A DNA stretch of 64,000 bases from Nemertoderma westbladi (taxonomy: Eukaryota > Xenacoelomorpha > Nemertodermatida > Nemertodermatidae): the NCBI GenBank assembly GCA_032718475.1, contig JAUCBJ010000606.1, positions 1 to 64,000 on the forward strand, written 5' to 3'. Positions 26,903 through 39,161 of the stretch are shown here, one piece after another. Positions within the stretch are counted from its first letter, which is position 1. Each line of letters begins with the position of its first letter. A program made the position numbers and the translations under genes. The notes beneath the pieces are model-generated. The model was not told where the DNA came from. It did no database searches and saw nothing but the letters and a program-made list of their open reading frames with translations.

Positions 26903-28166
26903 CGAGAAAGGCATTTCCTAAAGGAAATGCAACCACGAAGCTAAGGAAAATTAAACAAACGGCCACACTTTGGTTCGTTGCTTAGCCTCGTTTAGTAGCG
27001 ATTGTCAATAATTAACTTCTATCCCCATGGAAAATGGAGTTCTCTGGAACTGTTGCTTTAACCTTTGAAAAAAATTCAGTACAGATTGTGGTTCAGATAA
27101 CACATATACTGAGTTTCAGAAAATATTGTAGTTTATGTCCAAATTACCGATTTTCTATCAAAATGCATCTGTTTGCAGTGGTTGTCATGGAAACTGAAAA
27201 ATAGTACAATGTAATTCGGATGCAGAATAAGTCATATAGTGGGGGTAGGGGTTAGTCCCAAGTCATAATACTTAACTTGTGCTTCAAATTATCATTTTAT
27301 AAATTTTAACATCTGTTTAGACTTGTTGCTATGGTAACTGTATTTTCTAATTAACCTCAAACGGCTTGGATATGGATCTTATAGATGAGTTGCAAAACCC
27401 CAAGTTTATATATATTACAGTTTTGCTACAAATAGAGTTATCAATATAGACTTGAATGATATAGAGTTTAATAAACTACAGTTACCATGGTAACTAAATT
27501 TCTGGAATAATTTAAGTTTCACTAAAAGTTCCAACTAGTGGTCCAGATAACACATACCCAGTTTTGTAAAATTTTATCGTGAAGTCTATGTCCAAATGAA
27601 TAAGCTTTGAATAAAAACATCTGTTTTCAGCGGTTGTCATGGTAACTGAAAAATAGAACAATGTAATTCGGATGCAGAATAAGTTATATAGTGGGGGTAG
27701 GGGTTGGTCCCAAGTCATAACACCTTGCTCTTAGGCCTCAAATTAACATTTTATAAATTTTAACATATGTTTATCCCGGTTGCCAAGGTAACTGGATTTT
27801 CTATTTAGCCTCAATCGGATCTGCTATGGACCTTATAGTTGTGTTGCGAAACCCCAAGTTTATATCTATTATAGTTTTCCTACAAATAGAGTTATAAATA
27901 TTGACTTGAAATACATAGACTTTTTTTGAAGTCCGTTGCCATGGAAACCAGATTTTTCCTGGATATGAGACCCGGCCCAAAAGATGCGCCTCGTCGAGTA
28001 GTATATACATGCAAATTTTCAGGGTACTTTTAAAGGCTAGATTTGCCGGGGGTCAAAAAAAACCAAATCTGCCTCACACAAGTAAAATAGCCCACTATGA
28101 ATAGACCATCTCAGCTAAGGAAAATCTTTCTTAGCGAAAGTAGTTGATTTTCCTTAGCTTCGTGGA
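26903..28166 (-). mobile_element. HLE copy, full length; left part of a composite
   Basis: 1264-bp copy, CTCG terminus, fused at its right end to the partial copy 28167-29066. The two-part unit has unique DNA on both sides (...AAAAATA and TCCTGCGG...). Confidence 0.85.
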
Positions 28167-29066
28167 CTATTAAATTGTGCTTCAAATTATCATTTTATAA
28201 ATTTTAACATCTGTTTAGTCTTGTTGATATGGTAACTGGATTGTGTAATAAACCTCGAACGGCTTGTATATGGACCTTATAGATGAGTTGCAAAACCCCA
28301 AATTTATATATATTACATCATTTTGCTACAAATAGTGTATTGAATTTAGACTTGAATGATATATACTTTAATAAACTCCAGTTACCATGGTAACTAGATA
28401 TTTCTGGAATGTTTTGAGTTTCACTAAAAGTTCCAACTAGTAGTCCAGTAACACATACCCAGTTTCATAAAATTTTATCATGAAATCTATGTCCAAATGA
28501 GTAATTTTTGCATAAAAACAATGTTTTCAGCGGTCGTCATGGTAACTGAAAAATAGAACAATGTAATTCGGATGCAGACTAAGTTATATAGTGGGGGTAG
28601 GGGTTGGTCCCAAGTCATAACACCTTGCCCTTAGGCCTCAAATTAACACTTTATAAATTTTAACATCTGTTTATCCCGGTTGCCAAGGTAACTGGATTTT
28701 CTATTTAGCCTCAATCGGATCTGCTATGGACCTTATAGTTGTGTTGCGAAACCCCAAGTTTATATCTATTATAGTTTTCCTACAAATAGAGTTATAAATA
28801 TTGACTTGAAATACATAGACTTTTTTTGAAGTCCGTTGCCATGGAAACCAGATTTTTCCTGGATATGAGACCCGGCCCAAAAGATGCGCCTCGTCGAGTA
28901 GTATATACATGCAAAATTTCAGGGTACTTTTAAAGGCTAGATTTGCCGGGGGTCAAAAAAAACCAAATCTGCCTCACACAAGTAAAATAGCCCACTATGA
29001 ATAGACCATCTCAGCTAAGGAAAATCTTTCTTAGCGAAAGTAGTTGATTTTCCTTAGCTTCGTGGA
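28167..29066 (-). mobile_element. Partial HLE copy (900 bp), right part of composite
   Basis: Begins internally at CTATTAAATTGTGC and ends in the standard terminus. It begins within a few bases of host copy H (30547 onward). Confidence 0.85.
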
Positions 29067-29278
29067 TCCTGCGGTGGTGAGTTGCGGCCAATTATTGCAT
29101 TTTTTTTAACGTTTAAAAAAAGTTATTTAAGTTTGTAAAAAAAATTAATGTTTTGCTAAAAAAAATTAATGTTTTGTTAAAAAAAAAATAATGTTTTGAT
29201 AAAAAAAATTAATGTTTTGATAAAAAAAAAATAATGTTTTGATAAAAAAAAATAATGTTTTGCTAAAAAAAATTAATA
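29067..29278. repeat. Unique spacer with AT-rich ~20-bp minisatellite
   Basis: Non-element DNA. From about 29136 it consists of imperfect ~20-22-bp repeats of A-runs followed by TTAATGTTTTG or ATAATGTTTTG. No coding potential. Confidence 0.75.
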
Positions 29279-30546
29279 CGAGAAAGGCATTTCCTATAGG
29301 AAATGCAACCACGAAGCTAAGGAAAATTAAACAAACGGCCACACTTTGGTTCGTTGCTTAGCCTCGTTTAGTAGCAATTGTCAATAATTAACTTCTATTC
29401 CCATGGAAACTAGAGTTCTCTGGAACTGTTGCTTTAACCTTTGAAAAAAAAATTCAGTACAGATTGTGGTTCAGATAACACATATACTGAGTTTCAGAAA
29501 ATATTGTAGTTTATGTCCAAATTACCGATTTTCTATCAAAATGCATCTGTTTGCAGTGGTTGTCATGGAAACTGAAAAATAGAACAATGTAATTCGGATG
29601 CAGAATAAGTCATATAGTGGGGGTAGGGGTTAGTCCCAAGTCATAATACTGTTAACTTGTGCTTCAAATTATCATTTTATAAATTTAAACATCTGTTTAG
29701 ACCTGTTGCTATGGTAACTGTATTTTCTAATTAACCTCAAACGGCTTGGATATGGATCTTATAGATGAGTTGCAAAACCCCAAGTTTATAAATATTACAG
29801 TTTTGCTACAAATAGAGTTATCAATATAGATTTGAATGATATAGAGTTTAATAAACTACAGTTACCATGGTAACTAAATTTCTGGAATAATTTAAGTTTC
29901 ACTAAAAGTTCCAAATAGTGGTCCAGATAACACATACCCAGTTTTGTAAAATTTTATCGTGAAGTCTATGTCCAAATGAATAAGTTTTGAATAAAAACAT
30001 ATGTTTTCAGCGGTTGTCATGGTAACTGAAAAATAGAACAATGTAATTCGGATGCAGACTAAGTTATATAGTGGGGGTAGGGGTTGGTCCCAAGTCATAA
30101 CACCTTGCCCTTAGGCCTCAAATTAACATTTTATAAATTTTAACATCTGTTTATCCCGGTTGCCAAGGTAACTGGATTTTCTATTTAGCCTCAATCGGAT
30201 CTGCTATGGACCTTATAGTTGTGTTGCGAAACCCCAAGTTTATATCTATTATAGTTTTCCTACAAATAGAGTTACAAATATTGACTTGAAATACATAGAC
30301 TTTTTTCTAAGTCCGTTGCCATGGAAACCAGATTTTTCCTGAATATGAGACCCATCCCACACGACGCGCCTTGATGAGTAGTATATACATGCAAAATTTC
30401 AGGGTACTTTTAAAGGCTAGTTTTTTCCCCGACCAAAAAAAACCAAATCTGCCCCACACAAGTAAAATAGCCCACTATGAATAGACCATCTCAGCTAAGG
30501 AAAATCTTTCTTAGCGAAAGTAGTTGATTTTCCTTAGCTTCGTGGA
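29279..30546 (-). mobile_element. HLE copy, full length; left part of composite with host H
   Basis: 1268-bp copy, CTCG terminus. Its hairpin loop is changed to a perfect palindrome (TTCCTATAGGAA). It abuts partial copy H. Confidence 0.85.
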
Positions 30547-30629
30547 TTAACTTGTGCTTCAAATTATCATTTTATAAATTTTAACATCTGTTTAGACTTG
30601 TTGCTATGGTAACTGTATTTTCTAATTAA
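30547..30629 (-). mobile_element. Host copy H, piece 1 of 5
   Basis: 83 bp from TTAACTTGTGC to TCTAATTAA. The next 1850 bp is an inserted element. Pieces 1-5 joined (83 + 58 + 28 + 21 + 705 = 895 bp) match uninterrupted copies such as 10211 onward. Confidence 0.9.
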
Positions 30630-32479
30630 CGAGAAAAGCATTTCCTAAAGGAAATGCAACCACGAAGCTAAGGAAAATTAAACAAAGGGCCACAATTTGG
30701 TTTGTTGCTTAGCCTAGTTTAGTAGCATTTGCCAATAAATAACTTATATTCCCATGGAAACTAGAATTCTCTGGAACTGTTGGTTTTACCTTTGAAAAAA
30801 GATTCAGTCCAGATTGTGGTTCAACACATACCAAGTTTTGAAAATATTGAGTTTATGTCCAAATTACCGATTTTCTATCAAAATGCATCTGTTTGCAGTG
30901 GTTGTCATGGAAACTGAAAAATAGAACAATGTAATTCGGATGCAGAATAAGTCATATAGTGGGGGTAGGTCTTGGTCCCAAGTCATAATACTATTAACTT
31001 GTGTTTCAAATTATCATTTTAGAAATTTTAACATCTGTTTAGTCTTGTTGCTATGGTAATTGGATTGTGTAATTAACCTCGAATGGATTGTATATGGACC
31101 TTACAGATGAGTTGCAAAACCCCAAATTTATATTTATTACATTATTTTGCTACAAATAGAGTTTTTATTGAATTTAGACTTGAATGATATAGACTTTAAT
31201 AAACTCCAGTTACCATGGTAACAAGATATTTCTGGAATGTTTTCAGTTTCACTAAAAGTTCCAACTAATGGTCCAGATAACACATTCCCAGTTTCGTAAA
31301 ATTTTATCGCGAAGTCTATGTCCAAATGAATTATTTTAGTATAAAAACATCTGTTTTCAGCGGTTGTCATGGTAACTGCAAAATTAAACAATGAAATTCG
31401 GACGCAGAATAAGTCATATAGTGGGGGTAGGGGTTGGTCCCAAGACATAACACCTTAACCTTAGGCTTCAAATTTTCATGTTTTCAGCGGTTGCCATGGA
31501 AAGTGAGAAATAGAACAACGTAATTCGGATGCAGAATAAGTTATATAGAGGGGGTAGGGCTTGGTCCCATGTCATAATAGCTTTAACTTTTGCTTAAAAT
31601 TATCATTTTATAAATTTTAACGTCTGTTTAGCCTGGTTGTCATGGTAACAGGATTTTTTAATTTACCTCAATCTGCTCGACTATGGCCCTTGTAGTTGAG
31701 TTGAGAAACCCCAAGTTTATATCTATTGCGGTTTTTCTACAAATAGAGTTATGAATATAGACCTGAATGATATAATCTGTAATAAACTCCAGTTACCACG
31801 GTAACTAGATATTTCTGGAATGTTTTGAGTTTCACTAAAAGTTCGAACTAGTGGTCCAGATAACACATATCCAGTTTCGTAAAATTTTATCGTGAAGTCT
31901 ATGTCCAAATGAGTTATTTTCGTATAAAAACATCTGTTTTCAGCGGTTGTCATGGTAACTGCAAAATTAAACAATGAAATTCGGACGCAGAATAAGTCAT
32001 ATAGTGGGGGTAGGGGTTGGTCCCAAGACATAACACATAAACCTTAGGCTTCAAATTAACATTTTATAAATTTTAACATCTGTTTAGCCCGGTTGCCAAG
32101 GTAACTGGAATTTCTATTTAACCTCAATCGGCTCTGCTATGGACCTTATAGTTGAGTTGAGAAATCCCAAGTTTATATGTATTATAGTTTTCCTACAAAT
32201 AGAGTTATAAATATTGACTTGAAATACATAGACTTTTTTCTAAGTCCGTTGCCATGGAAACCAGATTTTTCCTGAATATGAGACCCATCCCACACGACGC
32301 GCCTTGATGAGTAGTATATACATGCAAAATTTCAGGGTACTTTTAAAGGCTAGTTTTTTCCCCGACCAAAAAACCCCAAATCTGCCCCACACAAGTAAAA
32401 TAGCCCACTATGAATAGACCATCTCAGCTAAGGAAAATCTTTCTTAGCGAAAGTAGTTGATTTTCCTTAGCTTCGTGGA
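30630..32479 (-). mobile_element. Expanded HLE copy (1850 bp) inserted in H
   Basis: Complete termini (AGAAAAGC variant at the left) but eleven X-box-like motifs instead of seven: four extra, partly diverged monomers around 31480-31800. It shows body length is variable while termini are conserved. Confidence 0.85.
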
Positions 32480-32537
32480 CCTCAAACGGCTTGGATATGG
32501 ATCTTATAGATGAGTTGCAAAACCCCAAGTTTATATA
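32480..32537 (-). mobile_element. Host copy H, piece 2 of 5
   Basis: 58 bp, from CCTCAAACGGC to TTTATATA. It directly continues piece 1 in uninterrupted copies. Confidence 0.9.
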
Positions 32538-33805
32538 CGAGAAAGGCATTTCCTAAAGGAAATGCAACCACGAAGCTAAGGAAAATTAAACAAACGGCCA
32601 CACTTTGGTTCGTTGCTTAGCCTCGTTTAGTAGCAATTGTCAATAATTAACTTCTATTCCCATGGAAACTAGAGTTCTCTGGAACTGTTGCTTTAACCTT
32701 TGAAAAAAAATTCAGTACAGATTGTGGTTCAGATAACACATATACTGAGTTTCAGAAAATATTGTAGTTTATGTCCAAATTACCGATTTTCTATCAAAAT
32801 GCATCTGTTTGCAGTGGTTGTCATGGAAACTGAAAAATAGAACAATGTAATTCGGATGCAGAATAAGTCATATAGTGGGGGTAGGTGTTGGTCCCAAGTC
32901 ATAATACTATTAACTTGTGCTTCAAATTATCGTTTTATAAATTTTAACATATGTTTAGTCTTGTTGCTATGGTAACTGGATTTTCTAAATAACCTCAAAC
33001 GGCTTGGATATGGATCTTATAGATGAGTTGCAAAACCCCAAGTTTATATATATTACAGTTTTGCTACAAATAGAGTTATCAATATAGATTTGAATGATAT
33101 AGAGTTTAATAAACTACAGTTACCATGGTAACTAAATTTCTGGAATAATTTAAGTTTCACTAAAAGTTCCAACTAGTGGTCCAGATAACACATACCCAGT
33201 TTTGTAAAATTTTATCGTGAAGTCTATGTCCAAATGAATAAGTTTTGAATAAAAACATCTGTTTTCAGCGGTTGTCATGGTAACTGAAAAATAGAACAAT
33301 GTAATTCGGATGCAGAATAAGTTATATAGTGGGGGTAGGGGTTGGTCCCAAGTCATAACACCTTGCCCTTAGGCCTCAGATTAACATTTTATAAATTTTA
33401 ACATCTGTTTATCCCGGTTGCCAAGGTAACTGGATTTTCTATTTAGCCTCAATCGGATCTGCTATGGACCTTATAGTTGTGTTGCGAAACCCCAAGTTTA
33501 TATCTATTATAGTTTTCCTACAAATAGAGTTATAAATATTGACTTGAAATACATAGACTTTTTTTGAAGTCCGTTGCCATGGAAACCAGATTTTTCCTGG
33601 ATATGAGACCCGGCCCAAAAGATGCGCCTCGTCGAGTAGTACATACATGCAAAATTTCAGGGTACTTTTAAAGGCTAGTTTTGTCTGGACTTCAAAAAAC
33701 CCCAAATCTGCCTCACACAAGTAAAATAGCCCACTATGAATAGACCATCTCAGCTAAGGAAAATCTTTCTTAGCGAAAGTAGTTGATTTTCCTTAGCTTC
33801 GTGGA
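32538..33805 (-). mobile_element. HLE copy, full length, inserted in H with a partial
   Basis: 1268 bp. With 33806-34611 it forms one composite inserted between TTTATATA and TATTACAG of H. Confidence 0.87.
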
Positions 33806-34611
33806 TATGGTATATGGACCTTATAGATGAGTTGCAAAACCCCAAGTTTATATATATTACAGTTTTGCTCCAAATAGAGTTATGAATATAGACTTGAATG
33901 ATATAGACTTTAAAAAAACTACATTTACCATGGTAACTAGATATTTCTGGAATGTTTTGAGTTTCACTAAAAGTTCCAACTAGTGGTCCAGATAACACAT
34001 ACCTAGTTTCGTAAAATTTTATCGTGAAGTCTATGTCCAAATGAATAATTTTTGTATAAAAACATCTGTTTTCAGCGGTTGTCAAGGTAACTGCAAAATA
34101 GAACAATCAAATTCGGATGCAGAATAAGTTATATAGTGGGGGTAGGGATTGGTCCCAAGTCATCACACCTTAACCTTAGGCTTCAAATTAACATTTTAAA
34201 AATTTTAACATCTGTTTAGCCCGGTTGCCAAGGTAACTGGATTTTCTATTTAACCTCAATCGGCTCTGCTATGGACCTTATAGTTGTGTTGAGAAACCCC
34301 AAGTTTATATGTATTATAGTTTTCCTACAAATAGAGTTACAAATATTGACTTGAAATACATAGACTTTTTTCTAAGTCCGTTGCCATGGAAACCAGATTT
34401 TTCCTGGATATGAGACCCATCCCACACGACGCGCCTTGATGAGTTGTATATACATGCAAATTTTCAGGGTACTTTTAAAGGCTAGTTTTTTCACCGGTCA
34501 AAAAACACTAAATCTGCCCCATACAAGTAAAATAGCCCACTATGAATACACCATCTCAGCTAAGGAAAATCTTTCTTAGCGAAAGTAGTTGATTTTCCTT
34601 AGCTTCGTGGA
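33806..34611 (-). mobile_element. Partial HLE copy (806 bp), right part of composite in H
   Basis: Begins internally at TATGGTATATGG and has a normal terminus. It moved together with 32538-33805, because H is rejoined exactly around the pair. Confidence 0.85.
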
Positions 34612-34639
34612 TATTACAGTTTTGCTACAAATATAGTTA
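34612..34639 (-). mobile_element. Host copy H, piece 3 of 5
   Basis: 28 bp, TATTACAGTTTTGC to ATAGTTA. Confidence 0.9.
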
Positions 34640-35911
34640 CGAGAAAGGCATTTCCTAAAGGAAATGCAACCACGAAGCTAAGGAAAATTAAACAAACGGC
34701 CACACTTTGGTTTGTTGCTTAGCCTCGTTTAGTAGCATTTGTCAATAAATAACTTATATTCCCATGGAAACTAGAATTCTCTGGAACTGTTGGTTTTACC
34801 TTTGAAAAAAGATTCAGTCCAGATTGTGGTTCAGATAACACATATCCAGAGTTTCAGAAAATATTGTAGTTTATGTCCAAATTACCGATTTTCTATCATA
34901 ATGCATCTGTTTGCAGTGGTTGTCATGGAAACTGAAAAATAGAACAATGTAATTCGGATGCAGAATAAGTCATATAGTGGGGGTAGGTGTTGGTCCCAAG
35001 TCATAATACTATTAACTTGTGCTTCAAATTATCATTTTATAAATTTTAACATCTGTTTAGTCTTGTTGCTATGGTAATTGGATTGTCTAATTAACCTCGA
35101 ATCGGCTTGTATATGGACCTTATCAGATGAGTTGCAAAACCCCAAGTTTATATTTATTACAGTTATTTTGCTGCAAATAGAGTTATGAATTTAGACTTGA
35201 ATGATATAGACTTTAATAAACTCCAGTTACCATGGTAACTAGATATTTCTGGAATGTTTTAGTTTCACTAAAAGTTCCAACTAGTGGTCCAGATAACACA
35301 TACCAGTTTCGTAAAATTTTATCGCGAAGTCTATGTCCAAATGAGTAATTTTTGTATAAAAACATCTGTTTTCAGCGGTTGTCATGGTAACTGCAAAATA
35401 GAACAATCAAATTCGGACGCAGAATAAGTTATATAGTGGGGGTAGGGGTTGGTCCCAAGTCATCACACCTTAACCTTAGGCTTCAAATTAACATTTTAAA
35501 AATTTTAACATCTGTTTAGCCCGGTTGCCAAGGTAACTGGATTTTCTATTTAACCTCAATCGGCTCTGCTATGGACCTTATAGTTGTGTTGAGAAACCCC
35601 AAGTTTATATGTATTATAGTTTTCCTACAAATAGAGTTACAAATATTGACTTGAAATACATAGACTTTTTTCTAAGTCCGTTGCCATGGAAACCAGATTT
35701 TTCCTGGATATGAGACCCATCCCACACGACGCGCCTTGATGAGTTGTATATACATGCAAAATTTCAGGGTACTTTTAAAGGCTAGTTTTTTCCCCGACCA
35801 AAAAACACTAAATCTGCCCCATACAAGTAAAATAGCCCACTATGAATAGACCATCTCAGCTAAGGAAAATCTTTCTTAGCGAAAGTAGTTGATTTTCCTT
35901 AGCTTCGTGGA
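34640..35911 (-). mobile_element. HLE copy, full length, inserted in H with a partial
   Basis: 1272 bp. With 35912-37068 it forms one composite inserted between ATAGTTA and TCAATATAG of H. Confidence 0.87.
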
Positions 35912-37068
35912 ACTTATATTCCCATGGAAACTAGAATTCTCTGGAACTGTTGGTTTTACCTTTGAAAAAAGATTCAGTCCAGATTGTGGTTCAGATAACA
36001 CATACCAAGTTTCAGAAAATATTGTAGTTTATGTCCAAATTACCGATTTTCTATCATAATGCATCTGTTTGCAGTGGTTGTCATGGAAACTGAAAAATAG
36101 AACAATGTAATTCGGATGCAGAATAAGTCATATAATGGGGGTAGGTCTTGGTCCCAAGTCATAATACTATTAACTTGTGTTTCAAATTATCATTTTAGAA
36201 ATTTTAACATCTGTTTAGTCTTGTTGCTATGGTAATTGGATTGTGTAATTAACCTCGAATGGATTGTATATGGACCTTACAGATGACTTGCAAAACCCCA
36301 AATTTATATTTATTACATTATTTTGCTGCAAATAGAGTATTGAATTTAGACTTGAATGATATCGACTTTAATAAACTCCAGTTACCATGGTAACAAGATA
36401 TTTATGGAATGTTTTAGGTTTTACTAAAAGTTTCAACTAGTGGTCCAGATAACACATATCCAATTTCGTAAAATTTTATCGCGAAGTCTATGTCCAAATG
36501 AGTTATTTTTGTATAAAAACATCTGTTTTCAGCGGTTGTCATGGTAACTGCAAAATTAAACAATGAAATTCGGACGCAGAATAAGTCATATAGTGGGGGT
36601 AGGGGTTGGTCCCAAGACATAACACATTAACCTTAGGCTTCAAATTAACATTTTATAAATTTTAACATCTGTTTAGCCCGGTTGCCAAGGTAACTGGAAT
36701 TTCTATTTAACCTCAATCGGCTCTGCTATGGACCTTATAGTTGAGTTGAGAAATCCCAAGTTTATATGTATTATAGTTTTCCTACAAATAGAGTTATAAA
36801 TATTGACTTGAAATACATAGACTTTTTTCTAAGTCCGTTGCCATGGAAACCAGATTTTTCCTGAATATGAGACCCATCCCACACGACGCGCCTCGATGAG
36901 TAGTACATACATGCAAAATTTCAGGGTACTTTTAAAGGCTAGTTTTTTCCCCGACCAAAAAAAACAAATCTGCCTCCATACAAGTAAAATAGCCCACTAT
37001 GAATAGACCATCTCAGCTAAGGAAAATCTTTCTTAGCGAAAGTAGTTGATTTTCCTTAGCTTCGTGGA
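35912..37068 (-). mobile_element. Partial HLE copy (1157 bp), right part of composite in H
   Basis: Begins internally at ACTTATATTCCC, nearly the same internal position as the partial 6006-7614, and ends in a normal terminus. Confidence 0.85.
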
Positions 37069-37089
37069 TCAATATAGACTTGAATGATA
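37069..37089 (-). mobile_element. Host copy H, piece 4 of 5
   Basis: 21 bp ending GAATGATA. It continues at 38357 with TAGAGTTTAAT. Confidence 0.9.
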
Positions 37090-38356
37090 CTAGAAAGGCA
37101 TTTCCTAAAGGAAATGCAACCACGAAGCTAAGGAAAATTAAACAAACGGCCACAATTTGGTTCGTTGCTTAGCCTAGTTTAGTAGCATTTGCCAATAAAT
37201 AACTTCTATTCCCATGGAAACTAGAGTTCTCTGGAACTGTTGGTTTTACCTTTGAAAAAAGATTCAGTCCAGATTGTTTTTCAGATAACACATCGAGTTT
37301 CAGAAAATATTGTAGTTTATGTCCAAATTACAGATTTTCTATCAAAATGCATCTGTTTGCAGTGGTTGTCATGGAAACTGAAAAATAGAACAATGTAATT
37401 CGGATGCAGAATAAGTCATATAGTGGGGGTAGGTGTTGGTCCCAAGTCATAATACTATTAAATTGTGCTTCAAATTATCATTTTATTAATTTTAACATCT
37501 GTTTACTCTTGTTGCTATGGTAAATGGATTTTCTAATTAACTTCGAACGGCTTGTATATGGACCTTATAGATGAGTTGCAAAACCCCAAGTTTATATATA
37601 TTACAGTTTTTCTCCAAATAGAGTTATGATTATAGACTTGAATGATATATAACTTTAAAAAAACTACAGTTACCATGGTAACTAGATATTTCTGGAATGT
37701 TTTGAGTTTCACTAAAAGTTCCAACTAGTGGTCCAGATAACACATACCTAGTTTCGTAAAATTTTATCGTGAAGTCTATGTACAAATGAATAATTTTCGT
37801 ATAAAAACATCTGTTTTCAGCGGTTGTCAAGGTAACTGCAAAATAGAACAATCAAATTCGGACGCAGAATAAGTTATATAGTGGGGGTAGGGATTGGTCC
37901 CAAGTCATCACACCTTAACCTTAGGCTTCAAATTAACATTTTAAAAATTTTAACATCTGTTTAGCCCGGTTGCCAAGGTAACTGGATTTTCTATTTAACC
38001 TCAATCGGCTCTGCTATGGACCTTATAGTTGTGTTGAGAAACCCCAAGTTTATATGTATTATAGTTTTCCTACAAATAGAGTTACAAATATTGACTTGAA
38101 ATACATAGACTTTTTTCTAAGTCCGTTGCCATGGAAACCAGATTTTTCCTGGAGATGAGACCCATCCCACACGACGCGCCTTGATGAGTTGTATATACAT
38201 GCAAAATTTCAGGGTACTTTTAAAGGCTAGTTTTTTCCCCGACCAAAAAACCCCAAATCTGCCCCATACAAGTAAAATAGCCCACTATGAATAGACCATC
38301 TCAGCTAAGGAAAATCTTTCTTAGCGAAAGTAGTTGATTTTCCTTAGCTTCGTGGA
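37090..38356 (-). mobile_element. HLE copy, full length, CTAG terminus, inserted in H
   Basis: 1267-bp copy inserted at GATA|TAGAG of H. It is closely related to the middle and inner copies of the triple nest. Confidence 0.88.
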
Positions 38357-39061
38357 TAGAGTTTAATAAACTACAGTTACCATGGTAACTAAATTTCTGG
38401 AATAATTTAAGTTTCACTAAAAGTTCCAACTAGTGGTCCAGATAACACATACCCAGTTTTGTATAATTTTATCTCGAAGTCTATGTCCAAATGAATAATT
38501 TTTGTATAAAAACATCTGTTTTCTGCGGTTGTCATGGTAACTGAAAAATAGAACAATGTAATTCGGATGCAGAATAAGTTATATAGTGGGGGTAAGGGTT
38601 GGTCCCAAGTCATAACACCTTGCTCTTAGGCCTCAAATTAACATTTTATAAATTTTAACATCTGTTTATCCCGGTTGCCAAGGTAACTGGATTTTCTATT
38701 TAGCCTCAATCGGATCTGCTATGGACCTTATAGTTGTGTTGCGAAACCCCAAGTTTATATCTATTATAGTTTTCCTACAAATAGAGTTATAAATATTGAC
38801 TTGAAATACATAGACTTTTTTTGAAGTCCGTTGCCATGGAAACCAGATTTTTCCTGCATATGAGACCCGGCCCAAAAGATGCGCCTCGTCGAGTAGTATA
38901 TACATGCAAAATTTCAGGGTACTTTTAAAGGCTAGTTTTTTCCCCGACCAAAAAAAACCAAATCTGCCTCACACAAGTAAAATAGCCCACTATGAATAGA
39001 CCATCTCAGCTAAGGAAAATCTTTCTTAGCGAAAGTAGTTGATTTTCCTTAGCTTCGTGGA
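38357..39061 (-). mobile_element. Host copy H, piece 5 of 5
   Basis: 705 bp from TAGAGTTTAAT to the standard terminus. Confidence 0.9.
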
Positions 39062-39161
39062 CCTTTGAAAAATTTTACCTTTGAAAAAAGATTCAGTCCA
39101 GATTGTGGTTCAGATAACACATACCAAGTTTCAGAAAATATTGTAGTTTATGTCCAAATTA
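39062..39161 (-). mobile_element. HLE internal fragment (100 bp)
   Basis: Internal sequence with a short duplication of ACCTTTGAAAAA, ending CCAAATTA at the next insertion. Its continuation is absent beyond 40425. Confidence 0.75.
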
